Assembly: GCA_011523195.1 (NCBI GenBank)
Contig: WTHH01000062.1
Location: 1 to 8,947 of the forward strand
Direction of reading: 5' to 3'
Source: Verrucomicrobiales bacterium
GTDB lineage: Bacteria; Verrucomicrobiota; Verrucomicrobiia; Limisphaerales; UBA1096
Length of the DNA: 8,947 nucleotides
In this document: piece by piece, positions 1 to 7,636 of the stretch
Layout of the letters: each line of letters opens with the position of its first letter
Position numbering within the stretch: the first letter of the stretch is position 1
Position numbers and translations under genes: made by a program
The notes under the pieces: generated by a model
What the model saw: only the letters and a program-made list of their open reading frames with translations
Database searches by the model: none
Told to the model about the DNA's origin: nothing

Positions 1-24
1 AAATAGAATGAAGGTCGCCCCTGT

Positions 25-3000
25 TTATTCCTTCGTTGCCGGTTTTTTCTGTTGGGCGAGGAACTCTATGAGGTCGCGTAGTTCGTTTTTTGTCGCGACC
101 AATTGCAGGCCGGGGGGCATGCCGCTTGGGCCCTTGATGCGTTCCTTGATATCGGCGGTTTTCACCGTGACGATGCCGTCCTCGGGTGAGTTGATCACCA
201 CTTCCTTGTCGGTCTCGCTCTTGATGATGCCGGCGTAGCCCTGTCCGTTTTTCAGCGTGAAGAGGAAAAAGTCGTAGCCCTTGGCGATGGTTGCGTTCGG
301 GTTGACAATCGACTCGAGCAGGTAGTCGCGATCGACCTTCGCACCGATATCGTCCAGCGCCGGACCGACTTCGCCACCCTGACCGCCGACCACGTGGCAG
401 CGAGCGCAACTGAGGGCGACGTTTTCGAAAAAGACTTTCTTGCCGCGGGCTGCGTTGCCGCCCTCAAGTGTCTCGGCGTAGGGCTCGAGTGCGAAGAAAT
501 TCTGGCGTGGATCGGGTCGGCTTTCGTTGAACTTGGCCAAGCGTGACTTGACGGCATCGTCACTGCGCTTGGCGGCGGCTTCGAGCAGTTCGAGTTTCAG
601 CGCGGCTGACACGTTGTCGGCGAGTAGTTTGTCCAGCCAAGCGGCGAGTACCCTGTCTGCTGCTGCGTCCTTCAGTTCGCCCAGTGCGACGAGGGCGCTC
701 TGCTGTTCGCTCACGCTGCCCTTGGCCAAGGTGGCTTCCAGTTTGCCGGTGGCCCCGGCCGGCTTGACCTTGGCAGCCAACCGTGTGGCGGCACTGCGAA
801 TGGCAGTGTCCTTGGCCGTGTTGCCGTAGGCGACGGCGTCTGCAAGTACGGGTGAATCAATCTCACCTAGCGCCAGCAAGGCGGCCGCGCGAGCGGAACC
901 AGCTTTTTCATCCTTGAGGATGGCCAAGAGCGCCGGGCTGGCTGACTTCAGTTTCAACTTGCTGACGGTGGTGATGGCTTCGTTGCGGACGAGCCCTTCG
1001 CTGTTGCGCAAAATGGGATTGATCGTTCCGCCAAGCGCGGCCACGGCGGCGGAGTTGTCGCGTTTGGCGATCGGCCGCCACAATCCAGTAATGCGGTCGC
1101 GGCCGGAGGGGTTCTCCCACGCGGCCAAAAGGTTTAGCGCTTCAGCTCGAGCAAGCTCGGCCTGTCCGCTGTCGGCGGCCACGGCGGCGAGTACCCCGGC
1201 GTTGCCCAGGCGGTAGTTGGCGTTGAGTGCCCGGCGCATGACCGGCTTGGCCAGTTCGGTGCGCTTGGCCAAGCGCGCGAGCTGTGGCATGGCGCTGTCA
1301 ATGTGTTCATCGGCGATCGCGCGGGCGGCCTCGAGTTGCACCAGCGCGTTGCCGTCATTCAAAAACGTCGCCACGTCACCGCTGCGCTGCCTGCGCAGGG
1401 CAACCACTGCGGCGGTGCGGATCGCCGCCGGTTTGCGGGCGTTGAGTTTCACCAAGTCTCCGGCGGAGGAGTGACGGGCGAGAGCAAGGATGGTGGCGTG
1501 AAGTACGACAGGGTCGTTGCCGTTGTTTTCCGCGATCAACCTGATCAACGCATCGCCGGCGCCCTGGTCGAGTTTGCTCAGAGCGATGGCCGCCTGCGCC
1601 CGGACGCGGGCGCTTTTGTCTCGAAGCAGCGTGACCACCGTTGCGTGGGCTGCATTGTATCCGGCATCGCCGAGGACTTTTACCGTCTGCGCCCGGACTT
1701 CTGCATCGGCATCCTTGAGCAGCGGCAGCAATGGTGCGTTGGCCGAGGCGTCGCGTCGGCTGATTTGCCCGACGCCCCAGATGCCGTGAAGCCGAGCGAG
1801 CTGATTTTCCGAACCGGCCGCTACTTTCGCCAGTGCCTTGACGTTTTTGCGCTTAGCCAACTCGAACTGGGAGGCCTGCCGAACGCGCATGTCTGCGTGG
1901 CTCAGCAGCTTGGCCAAGCGGGCGTCCTTAAGTTTTCCGAAGCCTTGGGCGAACAGTTTTTTGACCCCGTCCGCAGCGGTGTCCTTTTCACTGGAGGCCA
2001 GCCGATAGAGGCGGCCTTTGCCGGTCATGCCCCAGCCGTTGACCCAGTCGGACACATACATGTTTCCGTCGAACCCAAACTCAACATCGGTCAGCAGCAC
2101 ATTCCAAATAACCTGTTCCTGTTTCTCCACCATGAAGTGCGCGCCAAAGGGTGCGTTGCGGATAGCGTGGATGCCACTGCGAGAGGGAGTGCCCTTGAAG
2201 TCGCACATCAAAAACATGTCGGAGTAGCGATCGCCGAACCCGGTCCCTGGGTAGTAAGTGAGGCCGGATGGGCCGTTGCCGATGTTGGCGATCGGCGGGA
2301 TGCGATGCGCCGCGCGTCCGTCCGGAAAACACATTTTTTCGTCCAGCCACGGGCCCCGCCTGGTGGTCCACGGTGCACTATTAAGAAACTGCCAGCCGAT
2401 CCGCCAGCCGCTGTCGCCGCCCTCGACGGCGTGTACCCAGCGGGCCGGGTCGCCACCGTCCGAGTTGTTGTCGCCGGTGAACAGATTGCCGAACTGGTCA
2501 AACGCCAGCTCCTGTGGGTTGCGCAATCCATAATGGTAAACCTCGAGCCCGGAGCCGTCGAGTTCGCAGCGATAGATTGTGCCGTACTCCGGCGTATGGA
2601 GTTTGCGGCCATCGGTAGTGGTCACCGATGCGCCGCGGTCGCCGATACTGAAGTACAGTCGCCCATCGTGGCCGATCCGCAGTCCGTGTAAATCGTGTCC
2701 GAGAAAACCCACGCGGACGCCGAAACCGCTGGCGACACGTTCGCGTTTTTCCGCAACACCGTCGCCATCGGCATCTTCAAGCAGCCAGAGGTGCGGGATG
2801 TTGGTGAACCAGACCTTGCCGTCGCGTGGCAGTACGCCGGCCGCGAGTCCGTCTACCTCTCCATTGAAGCCGTCGGCAAAAACCGTGGCCTTGTCCAGGA
2901 TACCGTCATCGTTCGTGTCGACCAACAGTCGTACCCGGTCCGAGTAGTCAGTTAGCCCCTTGACCTTGTGGCGGTAGAACATTTTGCGCATGTCCTCCAC

Positions 3001-3312
3001 GCTCTGCGAGGCCAGTTCCTCGTCCAACCAATTCATGTGCTGGCGGATGTCGGTCACGCCCTTGTGCAGTCGGAACGACTCAACCACGTAAAAGTTGCCC
3101 TTCTCATCGATGTCAAAAGCAACCGGATTGGCAAGCAGCGGCTCTGCCGCAACGAGATCAACCGAGAGGCCATCGGCGAGCTTGAAGCCCTTCATGGCGC
3201 GATTCCCCTCATCGGAGGCAGGCTGGATACGCACTTCCTGTGGTCTGGGTAAGTCGGCACCAATTGCCGTTGCGGCAACCGCAGCGAGACAGATCAACGT
3301 AAAGATTCTCAT
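25..3312 (-). CDS. Secreted PQQ-dehydrogenase-like beta-propeller / HEAT-repeat / cytochrome c protein (PVC type)
   Basis: Predicted 1095-residue exported protein. The ATG at 3312 is preferred over an upstream GTG at 3354 because it opens directly onto a Sec signal peptide (MRIFTLICLAAVAATAIGA, cleavage near residue 19) and has AAGGAAG 11 bases upstream. Residues about 40-437 form a beta-propeller resembling soluble PQQ glucose dehydrogenase: HDLHGLRIGHDGRLY (206-220), SIGDRG (222-227) and YGLRNPQELAFD (261-272). From remembered alignments, His206 matches the sGDH catalytic His and Arg264 the PQQ-contacting Arg. Two DxDxDG-like loops (132-137, 180-185) probably bind calcium. Residues about 450-925 are Ala/Leu-rich HEAT repeats, for example 531-550, 562-590 and 786-818. 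The C-terminal heme domain has Cys969-Ala-Arg-Cys972-His973 and a likely distal Met1065 in MPPGL. This is the TIGR02604/TIGR02603 type of Planctomycetota and Verrucomicrobiota. Inferred role: periplasmic oxidation of a carbohydrate-like substrate with electron transfer to the heme. The substrate is unknown and PQQ binding is unproven. The gene is GC-rich, unlike its upstream neighbour. Architecture is confident; catalysis is not. Confidence 0.9.
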   Translation of the reverse strand: MRIFTLICLAAVAATAIGADLPRPQEVRIQPASDEGNRAMKGFKLADGLSVDLVAAEPLLANPVAFDIDEKGNFYVVESFRLHKGVTDIRQHMNWLDEELASQSVEDMRKMFYRHKVKGLTDYSDRVRLLVDTNDDGILDKATVFADGFNGEVDGLAAGVLPRDGKVWFTNIPHLWLLEDADGDGVAEKRERVASGFGVRVGFLGHDLHGLRIGHDGRLYFSIGDRGASVTTTDGRKLHTPEYGTIYRCELDGSGLEVYHYGLRNPQELAFDQFGNLFTGDNNSDGGDPARWVHAVEGGDSGWRIGWQFLNSAPWTTRRGPWLDEKMCFPDGRAAHRIPPIANIGNGPSGLTYYPGTGFGDRYSDMFLMCDFKGTPSRSGIHAIRNAPFGAHFMVEKQEQVIWNVLLTDVEFGFDGNMYVSDWVNGWGMTGKGRLYRLASSEKDTAADGVKKLFAQGFGKLKDARLAKLLSHADMRVRQASQFELAKRKNVKALAKVAAGSENQLARLHGIWGVGQISRRDASANAPLLPLLKDADAEVRAQTVKVLGDAGYNAAHATVVTLLRDKSARVRAQAAIALSKLDQGAGDALIRLIAENNGNDPVVLHATILALARHSSAGDLVKLNARKPAAIRTAAVVALRRQRSGDVATFLNDGNALVQLEAARAIADEHIDSAMPQLARLAKRTELAKPVMRRALNANYRLGNAGVLAAVAADSGQAELARAEALNLLAAWENPSGRDRITGLWRPIAKRDNSAAVAALGGTINPILRNSEGLVRNEAITTVSKLKLKSASPALLAILKDEKAGSARAAALLALGEIDSPVLADAVAYGNTAKDTAIRSAATRLAAKVKPAGATGKLEATLAKGSVSEQQSALVALGELKDAAADRVLAAWLDKLLADNVSAALKLELLEAAAKRSDDAVKSRLAKFNESRPDPRQNFFALEPYAETLEGGNAARGKKVFFENVALSCARCHVVGGQGGEVGPALDDIGAKVDRDYLLESIVNPNATIAKGYDFFLFTLKNGQGYAGIIKSETDKEVVINSPEDGIVTVKTADIKERIKGPSGMPPGLQLVATKNELRDLIEFLAQQKKPATKE
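532..541. repeat. CTTGGCCAAG palindrome copy
   Basis: A 10-base core copy within the 25-3312 gene, reading Leu-Ala-Lys (TTG GCC AAG) just before the heme domain. Confidence 0.6.
720..731. repeat. CCTTGGCCAAGG palindrome copy
   Basis: A 12-base perfect palindrome within the 25-3312 gene, reading Thr-Leu-Ala-Lys-Gly at about residues 860-865. Confidence 0.6.
1261..1276. repeat. 16-base perfect palindrome with CTTGGCCAAG core
   Basis: GCGCTTGGCCAAGCGC lies inside the HEAT-repeat part of the 25-3312 gene, where it encodes Arg-Leu-Ala-Lys-Arg. Its core and arms match the copy at 8827-8844. Confidence 0.65.
1908..1919. repeat. GCTTGGCCAAGC palindrome copy
   Basis: A 12-base perfect palindrome within the 25-3312 gene, in the Arg-Leu-Ala-Lys-Leu stretch at about residues 465-469. 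Confidence 0.6.
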
Positions 3313-3746
3313 AAAAACGAAAACTTCCTTGGGGAGAAAAGAGGCTGGAAGCACCTTTTAAAAATACATTGACACTTAAACCACACCGCGTCAAGCTAAG
3401 GGGAGTGATTTATGCGGTGCGAGTGTGATTAAATTTAAAGGTTGATTGAGGAAATTGGTACCTCTAGGGCTCGAGCAATTGGATTAGGGCTTTAATCGTA
3501 GTTGTTGATGCCCAATCGGAAGAAGGACAGGAGCACTCTGAAAATGGCCACCTTCTAGTTGCTGGCTAAATAGTCGACACGCCGGATTAGGACCAGGAGA
3601 CATTTCATCAACTCCCGGATCTAGGTTGATTCTATAAAACCTGAGAGGATAATTTTTTTACTCAAGACTCTGAATAACACCCGCTTCGCTAAGACGTAAC
3701 TAATAAAAACTTCATACGGCATCTTTTGATCTCGTCCTAAGTAATT
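3313..3746. other. AT-rich intergenic region between the two large heme-protein genes
   Basis: About 430 bases separate the stop of the upstream heme-protein gene from the start of the next. No RNA gene, convincing terminator (GC stem plus T-run) or paired -35/-10 was found. A TTGACG on the minus strand (3389-3394) has no -10 at normal spacing. CACCGC and GCGGTG could pair across a loop of more than 20 bases, which is not terminator-like. Two tiny minus-strand reading frames exist: 39 codons at 3484-3603, with GGGAG eight bases upstream of its ATG, and 33 codons at 3621-3722. Neither resembles a protein I can name. The length suggests that the downstream gene has its own promoter here, but none can be pointed to. 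Confidence 0.6.
3324..3330 (-). promoter_or_regulatory. Ribosome binding site for the 25-3312 gene
   Basis: AAGGAAG on the minus strand lies 11 bases before the ATG at 3312. The spacing is slightly long but acceptable. Together with the signal peptide beginning at that ATG, it decides the start against the in-frame GTG at 3354. Confidence 0.5.
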
Positions 3747-6737
3747 TTAATTAAGAAAAGGTTGACTCTTTTTAGCCGCTGGAAGGCGGATGAATTCTAT
3801 TAAATCACGTAATTCATCAGGCGTAAGTGATTTTTCTAATCCAGCAGGCATTACGGAAGATCTCATAGATTGCAATTGGGCGATGTTATCGCGATTAACG
3901 TTCATAGATATGCTGAAAGGCATACTTATACTTACTGAGTTAGAACTTTGGTTGGAAAGTATGCCAACGTAAGTGTCGCCCGATTTGGTGACAATTTTAT
4001 ATGGTGCATATTTCGGATTGATCGCCATATTTGGATCAATAATGTTGCTAGCAAGATCCTCGACGCTTCGGTGGCTTAATCCCTCTAATTCAGGGCCAAG
4101 AGCATGTCCTTTTCCGTTGCTTTTGTGGCAACTAGCGCATAAGTTGTTAAAATGTACTTCACCGCGCTTTGCGTTGCCGTTTTCAGGAAGTTTCTCAAGC
4201 CAATCATCTACAATTGAGATTCGGTTGCTGTATTCTTCATCACCAAATAGTTTTTTAGCGCGGTTTCCAAGTGAAGAACCTGAGTACCGTATAAGTTGTC
4301 TTCTATGCTCAAGATCAAGGTTGGTTTCTCCAATCGCAATTGCTTTTGACTCTAATGCTGTTATGAAGGCTTCTTTAAAACGGTTGTTATATACAAAAAT
4401 ATTTATTACTTGTGATCTATTTGACGGAAGCACATGTGGCCATAAAGAGACTAAACTTGAGGATTTTTCACGATCAGTAATTTTAGATAACGCGTTAATA
4501 GCAGTTATTTGAATCTCATCATTTGATGCCGATTTTATGATTGAAATCAATTTATCTATTACTATTTTGGATTGGCTGATATCAGCTATAAATCTTACAT
4601 ACTGTTTAATCTGTTTGGTGTTAGTTCCATCGGGCCTAGGTAACTGGTTAATGATTTTCCCTAAGCTAGAGTCGTCTAAAAAAGGAACCGAGCCGGTGAT
4701 TAGGGATAATTGGTGGAGTTCCATCTTTTCTTCAAGATTTAGAGCAGGTATGCCTTCAGTTAAAGAGCGAATATTTATTGATTTAAGGCTTTCAATATTT
4801 TTTGACCTTGAAATGCCTGAGCGAAGCGCATTCAGTAATTTAACTTTTTCATCTTTTTTCCAATTTGTATTCAGGGTTATGCCAATTAATATTTTCAGAT
4901 CAGTCTCATTTTTTAATCGACTTGCTGAAATTTCAAATAGTTCATCTAGGTAAGAGGGGGGGATTCTGTCAACCATACTGCGGGTGAATTCAACCTCATT
5001 CTCCTTTAGTGAACAAAAAACAGCCTTACGCGTCCACATATCCTTATGATCGCTTAAATATATACCTTGCAGTGCTCTATGGGTGGAAGGTGTCGCTTCT
5101 ATTTTTCCTAGAGTAAGGGCTACTTGAAATCTGACAGTTGGATCTGTGTCGTCCGCCAGATCAATCAGCTTTTTCTGAATCAATGGATTTTTAATAAAAC
5201 CGCTTTCTTCTGCAATCCTAATTACGTTTTCGCGTATTTTAGGATTTTTGTCAGATAATCCCAGAAGTAAATCTTCTGGTTTGATAACTTCCAGTCCATT
5301 TAAGGACCATAACGCATGAAGTCTTGCGAAGTCATTTTTATCACTGATCAATTTTCTTAACCTTGGCGAGAGTGATCTGTCTTGATTTTCATATATCAGT
5401 CTTTGAGCTGTTAGTCGCCGCCATTGGTTTGGATTTTTAAATTCCTCTTCTATATTTTGAATTTTTATAGGTGAAAGATTTGATATTATAGGTGAATTTT
5501 TGGATTTTGGAGTAATGCGGTAAATGCGTCCTCTTTTATCTCCTTCTCTTATGTTAATACTGCGCTTTATTTTGTTAGGAATGTAGTCTGGATGTTCAAT
5601 TACAGCGCGTTGCATGTCAGCAATGTAAAGTGCTCCGTCAGGGCCTAATTCGACGGCAATTGGGCGAAAATGGTTATCGCTACTTGCAAAGAATTCGGAT
5701 TTTTTTTCGGTTGGTGAACGTAAAGCTGTATATGCGCCTCCATTTAAAGTTAATATGTTTCGGTGAATAAGGTTGCCAACAACATCGCAAATAAAAACAC
5801 TTCCACTTAAATCCTCTGGATAACCTTCTATGCCCAAATAGCCCATTCCTCCTGCAGATGAAAAGTATCCTGCCTGTTCAGGATGGTTGACTCGGGTCTC
5901 TGGTTCAGAAATTGGGAATATGCGCGCCATTTTACCGTGTCTAGAGATATTTCTTGTTGCTTCAAAGGAGCGAAGGTTTTGAGCGTGATCAATATAATTT
6001 TGTGGTATGATCCTTTGTTGGAGATAATCTATATTGTAAGTTGTGAAACTGTGTCCCCACTCATTGAATACCAAGCCAAATCCTCCACCAGTTTGACTGG
6101 TGGTTTCCAATCGGCGGATGTCTGGCCTGAATCTAAAATCTAAATTTCTTAGAGGTGTTTTTACTTCATCTTTTCCGGTGAAATAAATATTTCCTCCGTT
6201 GCCTCCATTAGCGCCATGAATCCAGTTGTCTAAGTTCCATCGAAGGCTATTGAGGTTACTGTCTGTAACACCTAGTTTAAATCCACTGATAAAAGTTTCT
6301 TTTTCGTCGCTGACACCATCTCCATCAGTATCTTTCAAGTAAACTATGTTTGGCGGTGCTGCGACCAGTATCCCGTCTTTCCATGCAGTAGCTGAAGTGG
6401 GGTATGATAAGTTCTTTGCGAAAAGTGTTACCTTGTCGAATTCACCATCTCCATTAGTGTCGCTAAGCAGTTTTATTGCCCCCCCTTTTTTCTTATTTGT
6501 AACGCCATTGGGATAGTCGCGCATTTCAACAACGAATAGGCGACAATTATGATCAAAGGTTAAAGCTACAGGGTCCACGATGTCGGGCTCTGATGCAATA
6601 AGGCTTATATCAAGTGCTTTGTGTAGTATATAAGGCTTATCAATGTCTTTAGCATGGCCATTATTAACAGGCCATTGTGTTGCCATGGTAATCAAGCAGT
6701 AAGTAAAGATAGACTGCAGAATATTGTGTCTAAACAT
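3747..6737 (-). CDS. Secreted dehydrogenase-like beta-propeller / HEAT-repeat / cytochrome c protein, AT-rich
   Basis: Predicted 996-residue protein with the same domain plan as the 25-3312 gene but of the canonical TIGR02604/TIGR02603 subtype. The N-terminus has a modest signal sequence (hydrophobic residues about 6-22, possible cleavage after GHA near residue 29). Propeller landmarks are FVVEMRDYPNG (68-78), DxDxDG loops at 93-98 and 136-141, GGGFGLVFNEWGHSF (217-231) and FRPIAVELGPDGALYIADM (357-375). Helical HEAT-like repeats span about 435-790, including ARLHALWSL (471-479). The heme domain has Cys867-Ala-Ser-Cys870-His871 and probable axial Met963 in VMPAGL. It lacks the sGDH-type catalytic His and the RNP motif seen in its relative, so PQQ chemistry is doubtful. 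It may be an electron-transfer or binding partner, or use another mechanism. The ATG follows the upstream stop by two bases (TAGCCATG). The nearest SD-like GAGGAT is 14 bases away, suggesting translational coupling. Codon use is strongly AT-biased, with many Asn, Ile, Lys and Ser. An A6G7 run codes for residues 83-87. Exact activity is unknown. Confidence 0.9.
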   Translation of the reverse strand: MFRHNILQSIFTYCLITMATQWPVNNGHAKDIDKPYILHKALDISLIASEPDIVDPVALTFDHNCRLFVVEMRDYPNGVTNKKKGGAIKLLSDTNGDGEFDKVTLFAKNLSYPTSATAWKDGILVAAPPNIVYLKDTDGDGVSDEKETFISGFKLGVTDSNLNSLRWNLDNWIHGANGGNGGNIYFTGKDEVKTPLRNLDFRFRPDIRRLETTSQTGGGFGLVFNEWGHSFTTYNIDYLQQRIIPQNYIDHAQNLRSFEATRNISRHGKMARIFPISEPETRVNHPEQAGYFSSAGGMGYLGIEGYPEDLSGSVFICDVVGNLIHRNILTLNGGAYTALRSPTEKKSEFFASSDNHFRPIAVELGPDGALYIADMQRAVIEHPDYIPNKIKRSINIREGDKRGRIYRITPKSKNSPIISNLSPIKIQNIEEEFKNPNQWRRLTAQRLIYENQDRSLSPRLRKLISDKNDFARLHALWSLNGLEVIKPEDLLLGLSDKNPKIRENVIRIAEESGFIKNPLIQKKLIDLADDTDPTVRFQVALTLGKIEATPSTHRALQGIYLSDHKDMWTRKAVFCSLKENEVEFTRSMVDRIPPSYLDELFEISASRLKNETDLKILIGITLNTNWKKDEKVKLLNALRSGISRSKNIESLKSINIRSLTEGIPALNLEEKMELHQLSLITGSVPFLDDSSLGKIINQLPRPDGTNTKQIKQYVRFIADISQSKIVIDKLISIIKSASNDEIQITAINALSKITDREKSSSLVSLWPHVLPSNRSQVINIFVYNNRFKEAFITALESKAIAIGETNLDLEHRRQLIRYSGSSLGNRAKKLFGDEEYSNRISIVDDWLEKLPENGNAKRGEVHFNNLCASCHKSNGKGHALGPELEGLSHRSVEDLASNIIDPNMAINPKYAPYKIVTKSGDTYVGILSNQSSNSVSISMPFSISMNVNRDNIAQLQSMRSSVMPAGLEKSLTPDELRDLIEFIRLPAAKKSQPFLN

Positions 6738-6739
6738 GG

Positions 6740-7618
6740 CTAGTTAATAATATCCTCGATTATTTTTTCAAGTTTTCGACCGTACTCGACGTAGTTTTTA
6801 AACATGTCGTCCTCGTTAGCCTCGCTGTCCGTGTCGTGGAAGACGACGGCCATGTGCGGCTCGATCGAGATGCCGGCGTCGTAGCCGTTTGCTATGGCGT
6901 CCTGCAGAATGTCGCGGACGCGTCCGTCGCCCTCGCCGGGGAAGGTATAGTCGGCGTCGTTTTTCTCGGCTACCCAGATGCAGTCCTTAATGTGTATGTG
7001 GGCGGTATGTTCGCGGACGTTTTGCCAATACTCCCAAGGATCCTGTTTGGGCCAGGGCTGTGGCTTGGAGCGGTCAGCATTGAAGATGGGGTTGGCGGTA
7101 TCGAAGACCCACTTGAGTCCGGGGACGTTCTCGAGCAGTTCGACGCCGTGTTGCCAGCTCATGCCGCCGTGGTTCATGCAGTTTTCGTGAACCGGCTGCA
7201 GGCCAGCGTCGAGGAAACGCTGGGTGACTTCGCGTAGTCGTTCAAAGACGATGTCCGGAGTCTTGTCAGCATCATCGGCCGGCTTGAAGCTCATGATGCG
7301 GACGAACTTGGTGCCAAGCCGTTGCATGCGCGGGATGGCGCGGTCAATCTCGCCGACGGTGACGTCCCACGGTGTGTCGACGGTCTTGGCCCAGTTGCAG
7401 ATGGTGGAGCCAAGCGCGTAGACGCCGACGCCGGCGTCCTCGAGTTTGCCGGACATGATGTCGAAGGCCTCGTCCGGTATGTCGTGCACGGGGCTTTTTT
7501 CGAATCCATTGACTTCGGCGAAGCGGGCCTCGATCCATTTCCAGCCGAGCTCCTTGGTGGCCCGGATTTGACCGTCAATCGAGGGCGACGCCTCGTCTGC
7601 AATTCCCATCAATTCCAT
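6740..7618 (-). CDS. Xylose-isomerase-like TIM-barrel sugar epimerase/isomerase
   Basis: Predicted 292-residue soluble, cytosolic protein (no signal peptide) of the AP_endonuc_2 / xylose-isomerase-like TIM-barrel superfamily (PF01261), which includes ketose 3-epimerases, hydroxypyruvate isomerase and inosose dehydratase. Four likely divalent-metal ligands lie on successive late strands: Glu145 (VHENCMNHGG), Asp173 (WVFDTANP), His209 (HIHIKD, with His207 nearby) and Glu253 (SIEPHM). This matches the Glu-Asp-His-Glu pattern of D-tagatose 3-epimerase-type enzymes. FPGEGDGRV (226-234) is the usual glycine-rich loop before the last strand. Length is normal for the family. The start at 7618 is chosen over Met4 because AGGAG lies eight bases upstream. 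The gene sits 18 bases after the oxidoreductase stop and two bases before the next start, so it is the middle gene of an operon. The body is GC-rich, but the last 15 or so codons (EYGRKLEKIIEDIIN) are AT-rich like the next gene. It probably isomerises, epimerises or dehydrates a keto-sugar or cyclitol made by its neighbours; the substrate is not identifiable. Confidence 0.88.
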   Translation of the reverse strand: MELMGIADEASPSIDGQIRATKELGWKWIEARFAEVNGFEKSPVHDIPDEAFDIMSGKLEDAGVGVYALGSTICNWAKTVDTPWDVTVGEIDRAIPRMQRLGTKFVRIMSFKPADDADKTPDIVFERLREVTQRFLDAGLQPVHENCMNHGGMSWQHGVELLENVPGLKWVFDTANPIFNADRSKPQPWPKQDPWEYWQNVREHTAHIHIKDCIWVAEKNDADYTFPGEGDGRVRDILQDAIANGYDAGISIEPHMAVVFHDTDSEANEDDMFKNYVEYGRKLEKIIEDIIN

Positions 7619-7626
7619 TATTTTTT

Positions 7627-7631
7627 CTCCT
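7627..7631 (-). promoter_or_regulatory. Ribosome binding site for the TIM-barrel gene
   Basis: AGGAG on the minus strand, eight bases before the ATG at 7618, inside the 18-base gap after the oxidoreductase stop. It is the best Shine-Dalgarno match in the window and fixes the start at 7618 over the in-frame ATG nine bases further in. Confidence 0.75.
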
Positions 7632-7636
7632 AAAAT

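Noticed and set aside
1303..2691. 462-codon open frame on the plus strand
   Set aside because: It lies entirely antisense to the propeller/HEAT region of the 25-3312 gene, whose protein has clear family motifs. Long antisense frames are common in GC-rich genes, and its translation shows no recognisable domain.
3361..3394. Possible minus-strand promoter: TTGACG at 3389-3394 with TATTTT at 3361-3366
   Set aside because: The spacing is 22 bases, well outside 16-18, and no better -10 sits at the right distance.
3439..3631. Direct repeat AGGTTGATT at 3439-3447 and 3623-3631
   Set aside because: Only nine bases, no third copy was seen, and it does not bound the compositional break; probably chance.
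3973..4512. 179-codon open frame on the plus strand
   Set aside because: Antisense to the heme and HEAT region of the 3747-6737 gene. The composition looks like a shadow and there is no recognisable motif.
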